A stretch of 64,000 nt of DNA from Bog-756 sp963737625. GTDB lineage: Bacteria > Actinomycetota > Acidimicrobiia > Acidimicrobiales > RAAP-2. Below, piece by piece: positions 24,807-32,935 of this stretch (the stretch's first letter is position 1; the number at the start of each line of letters is the position of its first letter). A program made the position numbers and the translations under genes. Below the pieces are notes generated by a model. That model was not told where the DNA came from. It did no database searches and worked only from the letters and a program-made list of their open reading frames with translations. The stretch lies in contig CAVTTK010000005.1 of NCBI GenBank assembly GCA_963737625.1, positions 124,001 to 188,000 of the forward strand, in the 5' to 3' direction.

Positions 24807-25282
24807 CGGGTAACTCCCTCCTGTGTCGCCTTTCCGTCAAGAATGCCCCGGTACTCCCCATACCCCTCTTCCTCAAGGTCCTCGTAGGGGACGAACCGGA
24901 GGGCGGCGGAGTTGATGCAATAGCGCAGGCCGCCCTGTTCGGCGGGTCCGTCGTCGAACACATGGCCCAGATGGCTGTCCCCATGGGCGGACCGGACCTC
25001 GGTCCTCACCATTCCGTGGCTCCGGTCTTCGGTCTCCACCACATTGCGTGGCTCGAGGGGCACGGTGAAGCTCGGCCACCCGCATCCGCTGTCGAACTTC
25101 TGCTTCGACGCGAACAGGGGCTCGCCGGACACGATGTCGACGTAGATACCCGACTCCTTGGAGTCCCAGTACTCGTTGGCGAACGCTGGCTCGGTGGCGC
25201 TCTCCTGGGTGACGTCGTACTGCCTGGGTGACAGCCGGGAGATTGCTTCAGGGTCCTTGCCGTATCGGTCGGTCACGCTCAC
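24803..25282 (-). CDS. msrB: Peptide methionine-R-sulfoxide reductase MsrB (159 aa)
   Basis: Conserved KFDSGCGWPSFT, HLGHVFDDGP and the catalytic RYCINSAALRFVP near residue 125. The structural CxxC zinc pairs of many MsrBs are not seen, which places it with the zinc-free forms. It reduces the R epimer. Upstream gene of the msrB-msrA pair, whose joint presence beside the arc/USP block fits oxidative stress on return to air. Confidence 0.93.
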   Translation of the reverse strand: MSVTDRYGKDPEAISRLSPRQYDVTQESATEPAFANEYWDSKESGIYVDIVSGEPLFASKQKFDSGCGWPSFTVPLEPRNVVETEDRSHGMVRTEVRSAHGDSHLGHVFDDGPAEQGGLRYCINSAALRFVPYEDLEEEGYGEYRGILDGKATQEGVTR

Positions 25283-25432
25283 TCCTCCGCCCCAGCAAGC
25301 GCCGGTGCGCCCGCTAGTGACTTCAACACCTTAGGACTGTGATTCATTTCCGGCCTGGGAGACGCACCACCCCGGCCTCGGGGCCGGCGGCCATACCCGG
25401 CTGACTCGTCCCCGGGGAGTCGTGGAGTGCCG

Positions 25433-26773
25433 ATGGAGTCCCCCGCAGGGCATGATGACGGGACGGCGATCGATGACGAGGAGGCACCGCCCGTGGCATG
25501 GGATTTCTCGACGGAACCGGAGTTTCAGGACCAGCTGGACTGGGTCGCCACGTTCTGCCGGGAGGAGATCGAGCCACTGGACCTGGTCTTTCCTTATGCC
25601 GTACGGATGCGCGATCCGGCGATGAAGGCCCTGGTCGACCCACTACGACAGCAGGTGAAGGATCGCGGCCTGTGGGCGGTCTTCCTCGATACGAAGCTCG
25701 GTGGGCCTGGATTCGGCCAGCTCAAGCTGGCCCTCCTCAACGAGATCATCGGTCGCTACGGAAGCGGACCGGCGATCTTCGGCTGTCAGGCGCCGGATAC
25801 CGGCAACATGGAGCTTCTGGCCGCCTACGGCACAGAAGTTCAGAAGAGGCGATGGCTCGAGCCACTCATGAACCAGGAGATCTGGTCGGCCTATTCGATG
25901 ACCGAGCCCCAGGGGGGATCGGATCCGAACCTCTTCGTCACCCGCGCCGTGCGGGACGGCGAGGAGTGGGTCATCAACGGCGAGAAATGGTTTACCAGTG
26001 CGGGACGGCACGCCGACATCCTCTTCGTCATGTGCACCAACGGCATGTTCGTGGTGCCCAGGGACACGCCGGGAGTGGAGATCATGGATCAGCCAAGGAC
26101 CCACGATCACATCCTCTACCAGGACGTGCGGGTACCCCTCGACCACCTCCTTGGACCGGAGGACGGCGCCAAGGTCCTGGCCCAGCGCCGCCTGGGCGGC
26201 GGCCGGATCCACCATGCCATGCGGGCCATCGCCCAGTGCACCCGTGCTTTCGACATGATGTGCGAGCGAGCCCTCAGTCGGGAGTCGCACGGCAAGATCA
26301 TCGCCGAGCACCAGATGGTGCAGAGCGCAGTCGCCGACTCGTACGCCGAGATCAACATGCTCCGACTGCTGGTGCTGTGGACCGCCTGGACCATCGACAA
26401 CTCGAGCACGCAGGAGGCACGTACCCAGATCGCCGCATGCAAGTACACCGCAGCCAAGGTGCTGAAGGACGTCGCCTACCGCGCCATCCACATCTTCGGC
26501 TCGCTGGGCGTCACCGATCTCACACCGCTCCAGGCCATGTGGGCAGGGTCCCCGGCCATGAGTGTGATGGACGGTGTCGACGAGGTGCACAAGGTCACCG
26601 TGGCCCGCAACGTCCTGAAAGGGTACGAAGCCCACGACGGCTTCTGGCCCACCGACTACTTCCCGGCCAAACGGGCCGCCGCGCGCGAGAAGTTCCGCGA
26701 CGCCATGACCGCCACTCCCGACCTGGTCACGTACGCCGACTACATGGAGCGCCGCTCCAGCGGGCGGGGTTGA
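25433..26773 (+). CDS. Acyl-CoA dehydrogenase, ACAD11-like, second copy (446 aa)
   Basis: Start ATG 25433. Residues 20-60 (VAWDFSTEPEFQDQLDWVAT) and the core SMTEPQGGSDPNLFVTRAV, WVINGEKWFTSAGRHADI, QRRLGGGRIHHAMRAIAQ and MDGVDEVHKVTVARNVLKGY closely parallel the enzyme at 11879-13174. The N-terminal 15 residues are acidic and unconserved. The SDR starts 2 bases after its stop, so the two form an operon. A GACTC-N9-GAGTC palindrome (25403-25421) overlaps the ribosome binding region and may be an operator. Substrate probably a branched or hydroxylated acyl-CoA. Confidence 0.85.
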   Translation: MESPAGHDDGTAIDDEEAPPVAWDFSTEPEFQDQLDWVATFCREEIEPLDLVFPYAVRMRDPAMKALVDPLRQQVKDRGLWAVFLDTKLGGPGFGQLKLALLNEIIGRYGSGPAIFGCQAPDTGNMELLAAYGTEVQKRRWLEPLMNQEIWSAYSMTEPQGGSDPNLFVTRAVRDGEEWVINGEKWFTSAGRHADILFVMCTNGMFVVPRDTPGVEIMDQPRTHDHILYQDVRVPLDHLLGPEDGAKVLAQRRLGGGRIHHAMRAIAQCTRAFDMMCERALSRESHGKIIAEHQMVQSAVADSYAEINMLRLLVLWTAWTIDNSSTQEARTQIAACKYTAAKVLKDVAYRAIHIFGSLGVTDLTPLQAMWAGSPAMSVMDGVDEVHKVTVARNVLKGYEAHDGFWPTDYFPAKRAAAREKFRDAMTATPDLVTYADYMERRSSGRG

Positions 26774-26775
26774 CC

Positions 26776-27585
26776 ATGGACCTCGCTGACAGGAACGTCG
26801 TCGTCACCGGGGGGGCCAGTGGCATCGGGCGCGCCATGTGCCGGGCCTTCGCCCGGCAGGGTGTCCGGGGGACCGTGGTCGCCGACCGTAACGGGGAGGG
26901 GGCCCGGACGGTGGCGGCCGAGCTGGCCGACAACGGCTTCCCGGCCATCGCCGTGACCGTCGATGTAACCGATGAGTCCCAGGTCCGCGCTCTGGTGGCC
27001 GCGGCCGAGTCGGCCTTCGGCGCCGTCGACGTGTTCTGCGCCAATGCCGGAATCGTCGTCCCCGGTGGTATCGAGGTGTCCGACGAGGTGTGGCAGCGCA
27101 TGTGGGCGGTCAATGTACAGAGTCACATCTTCGCCGCCCGGGCCGTGGTGCCGGCGATGCTCGAGCGAGGCGAGGGATATCTCGTCCACACGGCATCAGC
27201 CGCCGGCCTGTTGACACAGCTCGGATCCGCCCCGTACAGCGTCACCAAGCATGCCGTGGTGGCTTTGGCCGAATGGCTGTCCATAACCCACGGGGACGCG
27301 GGGCTGCGGGTCTCATGCCTGTGCCCGCAAGGAGTGTGGACCGCCATGACCGGGGCCGATGGTCTCGGTTCCCGTGATGCCACTGTCTCGACGGTCGGGC
27401 GGGACGGGATGCTCGAACCCGAGGTCGTGGCCGATGCGGTGATCGAGGCCATGGCCGAAGAGCGGTTTTTGATCCTTCCCCACCCGGAGGTGGCCACGTA
27501 CGAGCAACGTCGGGCCGGCGACCGGGAGCGATGGCTGCGGGCCATGCGGGCCCTGCAGGCGCAGCTGGTCAAGCTCGTGACGTGA
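26776..27585 (+). CDS. Short-chain dehydrogenase/reductase (269 aa)
   Basis: SDR motifs: TGGASGIGRAM near residue 12, CANAGIVVPGG near 88, Ser in YLVHTASAAGLL, and YSVTKHAVVAL for the Tyr/Lys pair. The extended C-terminus contains LEPEVVADAVIEAMAEERFL. It follows the ACAD gene by 2 bases. This ACAD-SDR pair repeats the theme of the 7.7-14 kb cluster. Confidence 0.85.
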   Translation: MDLADRNVVVTGGASGIGRAMCRAFARQGVRGTVVADRNGEGARTVAAELADNGFPAIAVTVDVTDESQVRALVAAAESAFGAVDVFCANAGIVVPGGIEVSDEVWQRMWAVNVQSHIFAARAVVPAMLERGEGYLVHTASAAGLLTQLGSAPYSVTKHAVVALAEWLSITHGDAGLRVSCLCPQGVWTAMTGADGLGSRDATVSTVGRDGMLEPEVVADAVIEAMAEERFLILPHPEVATYEQRRAGDRERWLRAMRALQAQLVKLVT

Positions 27586-27711
27586 GGCGATCAGTCGGGT
27601 GGTTTGGCCGCCGGGTGGCCGGGCCGGGAGTTGTGCCCGTCACCTTCGGCCGATGGGTCCGGACGTCCGGCAATCATGGGATCGGGCCCTCGATGAGCCA
27701 TGCTGTCGTCC

Positions 27712-28239
27712 ATGGACCACTGTGAACAGTGCGGATTCGACTACGACAGTCTGCCGATTGCCGACGCTCCGTCCGCGTTGCGGCTCGGTGCGGAGCGTCT
27801 CGCAGAGGATCTGTTCAGTGGTGATGATTCTTCGATCCACAGCCGGCCGGAACCGGGAACCTGGTCGGTGGTCGAGTACGCGTGTCATGTGCGTGACGTG
27901 ATCATCGTCTCGCGTGAGCGGATCCTCCTGGCCCTGGTGGAGAAGGCACCACAGTTCCTCCCCATGTACCCCGAAGAGCGGGTCGCTCACGCCGGCTACG
28001 ACCGGGAATCTGCCACCGAGGTGGCCCAGGAACTCACGACCGTGGCCAATCTGGCGGCCAAGGTCGTCGCCCTTTTGGACCCTGGTCAACTGACCAGGCC
28101 CTGCGTCTGGAATGTTCCGGTGCCCCGGGAACGGGACCTGGCATGGGTCGTGCGGAATGCCGTTCACGAGGTCGTCCACCATGAGATGGATGTCCGACGG
28201 GTGCGCACGCACCTCATGGACGGCGATGTGTGGACATGA
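27712..28239 (+). CDS. DinB-like four-helix metal-binding protein (175 aa)
   Basis: An N-terminal MDHCEQCGFDYDSL (possible zinc-binding Cys pair) precedes a DinB/mycothiol-dependent fold. Candidate metal ligands are His in VVEYACHVRDVI near residue 65 and HEVVHHEMDVRRV near 155. This is the pattern seen in actinobacterial DinB proteins that act as thiol transferases or are uncharacterised. ATG 27700 is an alternative start adding four residues. Monocistronic between the SDR and the cyclase gene. Enzymatic role unknown. Confidence 0.7.
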   Translation: MDHCEQCGFDYDSLPIADAPSALRLGAERLAEDLFSGDDSSIHSRPEPGTWSVVEYACHVRDVIIVSRERILLALVEKAPQFLPMYPEERVAHAGYDRESATEVAQELTTVANLAAKVVALLDPGQLTRPCVWNVPVPRERDLAWVVRNAVHEVVHHEMDVRRVRTHLMDGDVWT

Positions 28240-28305
28240 GGACCACCCGGCATCGGGACAGATGAGGCCGGTCGGGATCCGAGGGATTCCGGTAGCGTCG
28301 GGCGG

Positions 28306-29403
28306 GTGCAAGTGACCGGTGACGAGCGCAGGAGCACCGAGGAGGTCAACGGGTTCCTTCGGTCGCTCGGGGCAACCGAGGAGCAGATCGAAGCGGCCTG
28401 GCGCACCTGTCGCATCTCCAGTCTGGCCGGTGATCTGGTGTTCGCCGAAGGTGCCACGCTCTCGGCCCGAGATCTCGCCGTCCGGGACCGTGTCCCTACC
28501 GACACCGTCCTCTCCTTGTGGCGTGCGCTGGGCATCGTGGTGCCCGACCAGGACTTCGCCATGTTCACCGAGCGCGACGCCGAATTCGTGACGTTCCTAA
28601 TCAACGAGAACCCCGTCGGGGGCTATGGCGACGAGCTCTTGCGGGTAGTGGGCAGTTCACTGTCACGCGTGGCCGAGGCCGCGGTGGCGGTGTACGTCCA
28701 GACGAAGGAACCTGACGTGCACGAACCCGGCACCGATCTGCTCGACTGGGCCCGGGACATGGTACAGGTGAGTTCGGCCGCGTTACGACTCGGCGATGCG
28801 ATGGGTGCCGTCTTCGCTCACCACCTCCGGGACGCCATCGATCGTCAGCGGATCGCCCAGGAAGGGGTCACGGAGAAGGCGCTCCACCGGTTGGCCGTGG
28901 GATTCGTCGATCTCGTCGGCTTCACGCCGCTCTCGCTGCACGCCGACTCCGCTGAGGTGCTGGACCTGGTGAGTGGCTTCGAAGCCAAGGCATTCGAGGT
29001 GGCGTCGTCGCGCCACGGTCGGATCGTCAAGCACATCGGGGACGAAGTGATGTTCGTCGCCCTCGATGCCGCGTCGGGGTGTGCCATCGCCCGGGACATC
29101 ACCGACGCCTTCGGCGACGGCATCGAGCCACGGGGCGGCGTGTGTTTCGGCGATGTGATCGTGCGACACGGTGACTACTACGGGAAGGTGGTGAATCTGG
29201 CCTCCCGACTGGCTGAGTTGGCCATCCCCGGCGAAGTGCTCGTCGACGCCGAGACCTCCCGGTCGGCGGGCGAATCCGTCGAAGTCCGATCCGCCGGTCG
29301 CCGCCTGCTCAAGGGTTATGACGATCCGGTGGAGGTCTACTCGGTGGGTGCGGTGATGCTGTCCGGGATGCCCCCGTCGGTCCCTCCGACGCCCGGCGGC
29401 TGA
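28306..29403 (+). CDS. Class III adenylate/guanylate cyclase with N-terminal regulatory domain (365 aa)
   Basis: Residues 1-190 are helical, with EVNGFLRSLGATEEQIEAAW and FAMFTERDAEFVTFLINE, resembling the regulatory domain of the pH-sensing mycobacterial cyclase Rv1264. The catalytic domain (about 195-330) has metal Asp residues in VGFVDLVGFTPLS and VKHIGDEVMFVA, and the transition-state Asn/Arg in YYGKVVNLASRLAELA. A Lys before HIGDE is the usual purine-selecting position. GTG 28306 is the chosen start, with GTG 28312 possible. It makes cAMP or cGMP; a convergent terminator follows. Confidence 0.85.
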   Translation: MQVTGDERRSTEEVNGFLRSLGATEEQIEAAWRTCRISSLAGDLVFAEGATLSARDLAVRDRVPTDTVLSLWRALGIVVPDQDFAMFTERDAEFVTFLINENPVGGYGDELLRVVGSSLSRVAEAAVAVYVQTKEPDVHEPGTDLLDWARDMVQVSSAALRLGDAMGAVFAHHLRDAIDRQRIAQEGVTEKALHRLAVGFVDLVGFTPLSLHADSAEVLDLVSGFEAKAFEVASSRHGRIVKHIGDEVMFVALDAASGCAIARDITDAFGDGIEPRGGVCFGDVIVRHGDYYGKVVNLASRLAELAIPGEVLVDAETSRSAGESVEVRSAGRRLLKGYDDPVEVYSVGAVMLSGMPPSVPPTPGG

Positions 29404-29505
29404 CGGCACTGCTCGACCGAGTGGCGGACGTTGCGGAGACGGCACCGAAGCCGGCTCGGGCCTCTCGACCGTCTACGTCTCCTGGCACGCACCGGTTACG
29501 ACGCG

Positions 29506-29536
29506 TCACTGCCCTGCACGATGTGCAGGGCAGTGA
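29506..29536. terminator. Bidirectional terminator-like hairpin
   Basis: TCACTGCCCTGCAC (29506-29519), loop GAT, then GTGCAGGGCAGTGA (29523-29536): a perfect 14-bp stem with a 3-base loop. It sits between the convergent cyclase and DoxX-like genes, 102 bases after the former and 21 before the latter's end. No T-run follows. Confidence 0.75.
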
Positions 29537-29557
29537 CTCCAGGTATGACGACCCCGG

Positions 29558-30226
29558 TCAGTGGAGTGGAACGGCCACCTGCGGCGGGAGAACGATCGCT
29601 CCCTTGAGGTGGCTTCCGCGGTGGAACAGGTTCCGTACTGCGGGCAGGGCGTAGCGGTCGAGGCCGAAGTAGCCGGCATTGCGCCAGGCCAGGATCAGGA
29701 ACAGAGAGACCAGCGCGTAGGCCGGATTCACCCCGGCAGAGCCGGAGAACATGTAGATGATGTTGAGCCCGATGCCCATGAATGCGGCCGCTCCGGTGAA
29801 CAGGCCCAGGATCAGTAGCGCACCGATCACCAACTCACTCAGCGTCACCAGTTTGGCGATCCACGAGGCGTTGGGGATGGCGAAGTTGTGGAGAAATCCA
29901 GCCCACCACCCGTAGGAAGCTCCGCCCTTGCCGGTGGCCGAGCCGGCCACACCGGCGGTGGAGAAGCCCTTGACGCCAGCCCCTCCGCCGTACCAGAAGG
30001 CCAACTTCTCACTACCCCATAGTTTCTGGTAGCCGGCATTCAGCCATTCGTAACCGAGCCAGAGCCGGGCGACCAGCCACACGACGGCTGCGCCCTTGGA
30101 ACGGAAGAGCCAGTCGGCGAAGCGGAGATTCCCCGAGGGCGCTTCGAACAGTCCCCCGGTGGCCTCGCCGGCCTCGGTGTCGGGGACCACTTTGCCCTTC
30201 AGGAAATCCAATGTCGCTGTCATCAT
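29558..30226 (-). CDS. DoxX/DoxD-like membrane protein (222 aa)
   Basis: Four hydrophobic segments, including AAVVWLVARLWLGYEWLNAG near residue 50, LVTLSELVIGALLILGLFTG and MGIGLNIIYMFSGSAGVNPA, with FLILAWRNAGYFGLDRYALP at the end. This is the DoxX pattern of the thiosulfate:quinone oxidoreductase small subunit group. The ribosome binding site GGAGG precedes overlapping ATG codons at 30226 and 30223. A GGGCCGAAAGTCCC box lies 75 bases upstream. It follows the sensor kinase gene, 153 bases away, same strand. A redox or membrane stress function at low oxygen is likely. Confidence 0.75.
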   Translation of the reverse strand: MMTATLDFLKGKVVPDTEAGEATGGLFEAPSGNLRFADWLFRSKGAAVVWLVARLWLGYEWLNAGYQKLWGSEKLAFWYGGGAGVKGFSTAGVAGSATGKGGASYGWWAGFLHNFAIPNASWIAKLVTLSELVIGALLILGLFTGAAAFMGIGLNIIYMFSGSAGVNPAYALVSLFLILAWRNAGYFGLDRYALPAVRNLFHRGSHLKGAIVLPPQVAVPLH

Positions 30227-30300
30227 GTCCTCCTTGCCCGACGGCCCGTTGACGATCGGCTTCTGTTCACCACCGTGACGGATGGAGCAGGGGCCGGACA

Positions 30301-30314
30301 GGGCCGAAAGTCCC
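30301..30314. promoter_or_regulatory. DosR/OsdR-like box upstream of the DoxX-like gene
   Basis: GGGCCGAAAGTCCC matches the GGGNC...GNCCC form with a GAAA core, as seen for actinobacterial DosR/OsdR sites. It lies 75 bases before the ATG, similar to three other boxes in this window. Confidence 0.55.
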
Positions 30315-30379
30315 AGATCAGGGCGGGTGAGAGCCGGCGGGCCGTGGTGTGGAGCGACGCCCCCGGCCGGAGGACCGAT

Positions 30380-31561
30380 TCAGCTGACCGGTACCTGCCA
30401 GACCACCACGGTACCTCCGTGGTCGGGTGACTCGATGGTCATGGTCCCTCGCAGCGTCTCGGCCCTCCGCCTCAGGTTGGTCAACCCCATCCCGGTGCCG
30501 TTGGCCGTGGTTGTGCCGAAGCCACGCCCGTTGTCGACGATGCGGAGGCGGCACATCCCGTTGTCCACATTGACCTCCACCGAGGCCGAGGTGGCCTCGG
30601 CGTGGCGTCCGATGTTGGTAATGGCTTCGCGCACCGTGGCCAGCAGGTTCTCCGTCACCGATTCGGAGACGAGCGAGTCGACGGGACCGGCAAAGGAGAC
30701 GTGGACGTCGTACCCAATCATCGGATTGAGCGATCGAACCAACGTCAGCACGCTGGCTCGCACGCCTAGATCTCCCTGATCGAGACCCAGCTCATAGATG
30801 CTGGAGCGGACCTGTCGGATGGCGTCGCCGATGTCTGTCACCAGCAGGCCGAGTCGATCGGCCATCTCGGCGGCCGCCGGTTCCCTGGCCATGGTCTCGA
30901 GCGAGATCCCAACGGCGTAGAGGTGCTGGATCACCGTGTCATGCAGATCCCTGGCCATCCGGTGCCTGTCCTCGAGGACGGCCAACTCCTGGACGCGCCG
31001 GTGAAGGCGGGCGTTCTCGATGGCCATTCCCGCCGCCATGGCCAGAGCCTCGACCAGAGCCTGATCTTCTTCATTGAACTCCGAGGCATCCACCTTGTCG
31101 GTGAGGTAGAGGCTCCCGTAGACGTCGTTGCGGACGTTGATAGGCACCCCGAGGAACGAGTGCATCGGAGGGTGGCCGGGAGGAAAGCCGAACCGGCCTG
31201 GATGGTCCCCCAACCGAGCGAGGCGCAGCGTGCGTGAGTCATCGATCAACATACCCAAGACACCACGCCCCTTCGGCAGCGGCCCGATGGCGACCTCCTC
31301 TTCCGGGGTCAGCCCGACGGTGAGGAACTCGGAAAACGATGTTCCGTCGTCGCCGAGGATGCCGAGAGCTCCGTATCGGGCCCCGGTCAGGGACTGAGCC
31401 TCGTCGACGACGTGGCTCAGCAGCGCAGGGAGCTCAACGTCGGCGGCCAGCAACATCGTCGCCTCGAGTACCCGGGTCAATCGAACGGGATCGTCGATCG
31501 AATGAAAGGGCACCCCGAGGGAGCGTAATGACGTCACCGGCGAACGTCCACCACTCACCAC
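30380..31561 (-). CDS. devS: DevS/DosS-like sensor histidine kinase with one GAF domain (393 aa)
   Basis: Residues 40-190 are a GAF domain (ELPALLSHVVDEAQSLTGAR, TVGLTPEEEVAIGPLPKGRG, GFPPGHPPMHSFLGVPINVR) closely like the haem-binding GAF-A of DevS/DosS and DosT. His 130 or His 134 in that last motif is the candidate haem ligand. A HisKA_3 dimerisation helix with phospho-acceptor His 207 (MARDLHDTVIQHLYAVGISL) and a HATPase domain (VREAITNIGRHA, DNGRGFG, GMGLTNLRRRAETL) follow. Mycobacterial DevS has two GAF domains; here only one is present. Divergent from its response regulator. Confidence 0.88.
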   Translation of the reverse strand: MVSGGRSPVTSLRSLGVPFHSIDDPVRLTRVLEATMLLAADVELPALLSHVVDEAQSLTGARYGALGILGDDGTSFSEFLTVGLTPEEEVAIGPLPKGRGVLGMLIDDSRTLRLARLGDHPGRFGFPPGHPPMHSFLGVPINVRNDVYGSLYLTDKVDASEFNEEDQALVEALAMAAGMAIENARLHRRVQELAVLEDRHRMARDLHDTVIQHLYAVGISLETMAREPAAAEMADRLGLLVTDIGDAIRQVRSSIYELGLDQGDLGVRASVLTLVRSLNPMIGYDVHVSFAGPVDSLVSESVTENLLATVREAITNIGRHAEATSASVEVNVDNGMCRLRIVDNGRGFGTTTANGTGMGLTNLRRRAETLRGTMTIESPDHGGTVVVWQVPVS

Positions 31562-31648
31562 ATGCGACTACGGTGCCTCCCTGGGCCTATGCCCATCGTT
31601 TGTCCTGGTCAAGTTGCCAGGAGGGCCCAGGGTTGGAATGATGGTCCG

Positions 31649-32320
31649 GTGAGCCTCGGCGTCTTCCTCCTCGATGACCACGAGGTAGTGAGAGCCGGTA
31701 TCCGGGCCATGCTGGAGGCCACGGACGATCTGGTCGTTGTGGGAGAGGCATCCACGGTCGCCGAAGCCCTGGCCCGCATACCGACGGCACAGCCGCAGGT
31801 GGCGCTGCTCGATGTGCGACTTCCTGACGGAAGCGGGGTAGAAGTGTGCCGGGAGATCCGTTCCGCCCATCCGGACATCAGGTGCCTGATGCTCACTTCC
31901 TACGCAGACGATGAGGCCCTGTATGCCGCCATCATGGCGGGTGCGGCCGGGTACGTGTTGAAGCAAGTCGGCGTGGGGGACCTGGTCGATGACATCCGGC
32001 GGGTGGGCGCGGGCCACTCCCTGCTCGACCCCTCGGTGACCCGTCGGGTGCTCGAACGGCTCAGAACCGGTCCCCGGGAGGATCTCCGCCTGGCCAGTCT
32101 CACTCTCCAGGAGCGGAAGGTCCTGGACCTCATCGCCGAGGGCAAGACGAATCGCCAGATCGCCGAGGAGCTCTTTCTGGCGGAGAAGACGGTCAAGAAC
32201 TACGTCTCCAATCTGCTGGCCAAACTGGGCATGGAGCGACGGACCCAGGCCGCCACGTTCGCCGTGCGTCTCGAGGAGCGCACGGGACCGACGCCGCGGG
32301 ACGACTCCACCGGCACGTGA
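31649..32320 (+). CDS. devR: DevR/DosR-like NarL-family response regulator (223 aa)
   Basis: GTG 31649 is chosen because the receiver begins SLGVFLLDDHEVVRAGIRAM; upstream codons are not conserved. The receiver domain has acidic pair Asp 9/10 and phospho-Asp 55 in VALLDVRLPDGSGVEV. The C-terminal LuxR-type HTH contains FLAEKTVKNYVSNLLAKLGM then ERRTQAATFA, nearly identical to the DNA-contacting helices of mycobacterial DosR, including the Lys/Thr/Lys/Asn contact set. So the regulator should recognise GGGACT-like half-sites, as found near several genes here. Divergent from the kinase. Confidence 0.92.
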   Translation: MSLGVFLLDDHEVVRAGIRAMLEATDDLVVVGEASTVAEALARIPTAQPQVALLDVRLPDGSGVEVCREIRSAHPDIRCLMLTSYADDEALYAAIMAGAAGYVLKQVGVGDLVDDIRRVGAGHSLLDPSVTRRVLERLRTGPREDLRLASLTLQERKVLDLIAEGKTNRQIAEELFLAEKTVKNYVSNLLAKLGMERRTQAATFAVRLEERTGPTPRDDSTGT

Positions 32321-32344
32321 GCGCGCCGTAATCCGGGCCACCGT

Positions 32345-32665
32345 TTACGACACGTCGTCCCGTTGATCTACACCGATTCCTCGCAGGGCCAGGGCGACCT
32401 CGAGCAGGTGACGTTCCCCGTCGTCGAATCGATCGATGGCGAACTCGATATCGAGTCCTCTGGCCAGGACGATCAGGGCAACGTCATAGTCCAGGGAGTC
32501 CGCCACCGCTTCGAAAGCCGTTGGGGATTCCGAGCCGGGCCGGCCGGAGCGGAGCCGAGCCCGGGACCTGGACAATTGGGCCAGGGCATCGCCTGGAGCG
32601 GGGGCGATGTCGGCACGGTCGCGCTGCTCGAGTGCAGATCCGAGGAGTTGGGTGTACATGGACAT
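32345..32665 (-). CDS. Small hypothetical protein (106 aa)
   Basis: ATG 32665 with a GGAGAGGAG stretch about 15 bases upstream. The sequence MSMYTQLLGSALEQRDRADI, then FEAVADSLDYDVALIVLARG and IEFAIDRFDDGERHLLEVAL is helical and acidic. It overlaps no other coding region and converges with the DevR gene. It may be related to short DosR-regulon proteins, but I recognise no family. An imperfect box-like GGGCCGAAGGTC lies at 32785-32796. Confidence 0.55.
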   Translation of the reverse strand: MSMYTQLLGSALEQRDRADIAPAPGDALAQLSRSRARLRSGRPGSESPTAFEAVADSLDYDVALIVLARGLDIEFAIDRFDDGERHLLEVALALRGIGVDQRDDVS

Positions 32666-32852
32666 CGCTTGGTGGTCGAATCTCCTCTCCCGCCCCACGG
32701 GACATCCGGATCGGCACCGCATGGAGAGCGGACGTGCGCCGTGTCCCGTCTTCATATGGTGACATCACCACTCTTCGCGGAGCAGGGCCGAAGGTCATCA
32801 CTTGTCCAGGAAGAGTCCGTCTCCGGGAGTGGGCGGAACCCATCGGGGAGAA

Positions 32853-32866
32853 GGGCCGAACGGCCC
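32853..32866. promoter_or_regulatory. DosR/OsdR-like box upstream of the GNAT gene
   Basis: GGGCC-GAAC-GGCCC is a perfect palindrome with the GAAC core known from OsdR-type sites. It ends 69 bases before ATG 32936, the same spacing class as other boxes. Confidence 0.6.
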
Positions 32867-32935
32867 TGGTCCGGGGCGAGGGTAGGTGTCAGTCTGTGAG
32901 GTGTCCCCCCGGTCGCCGGTGAGCGGTGAGGACTC

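Noticed and set aside
25498..27585. A 695-codon frame covering the ACAD and SDR genes
   Set aside because: Only its last third (from 26776) is the SDR; the N-terminal part is an out-of-frame reading of the ACAD gene.
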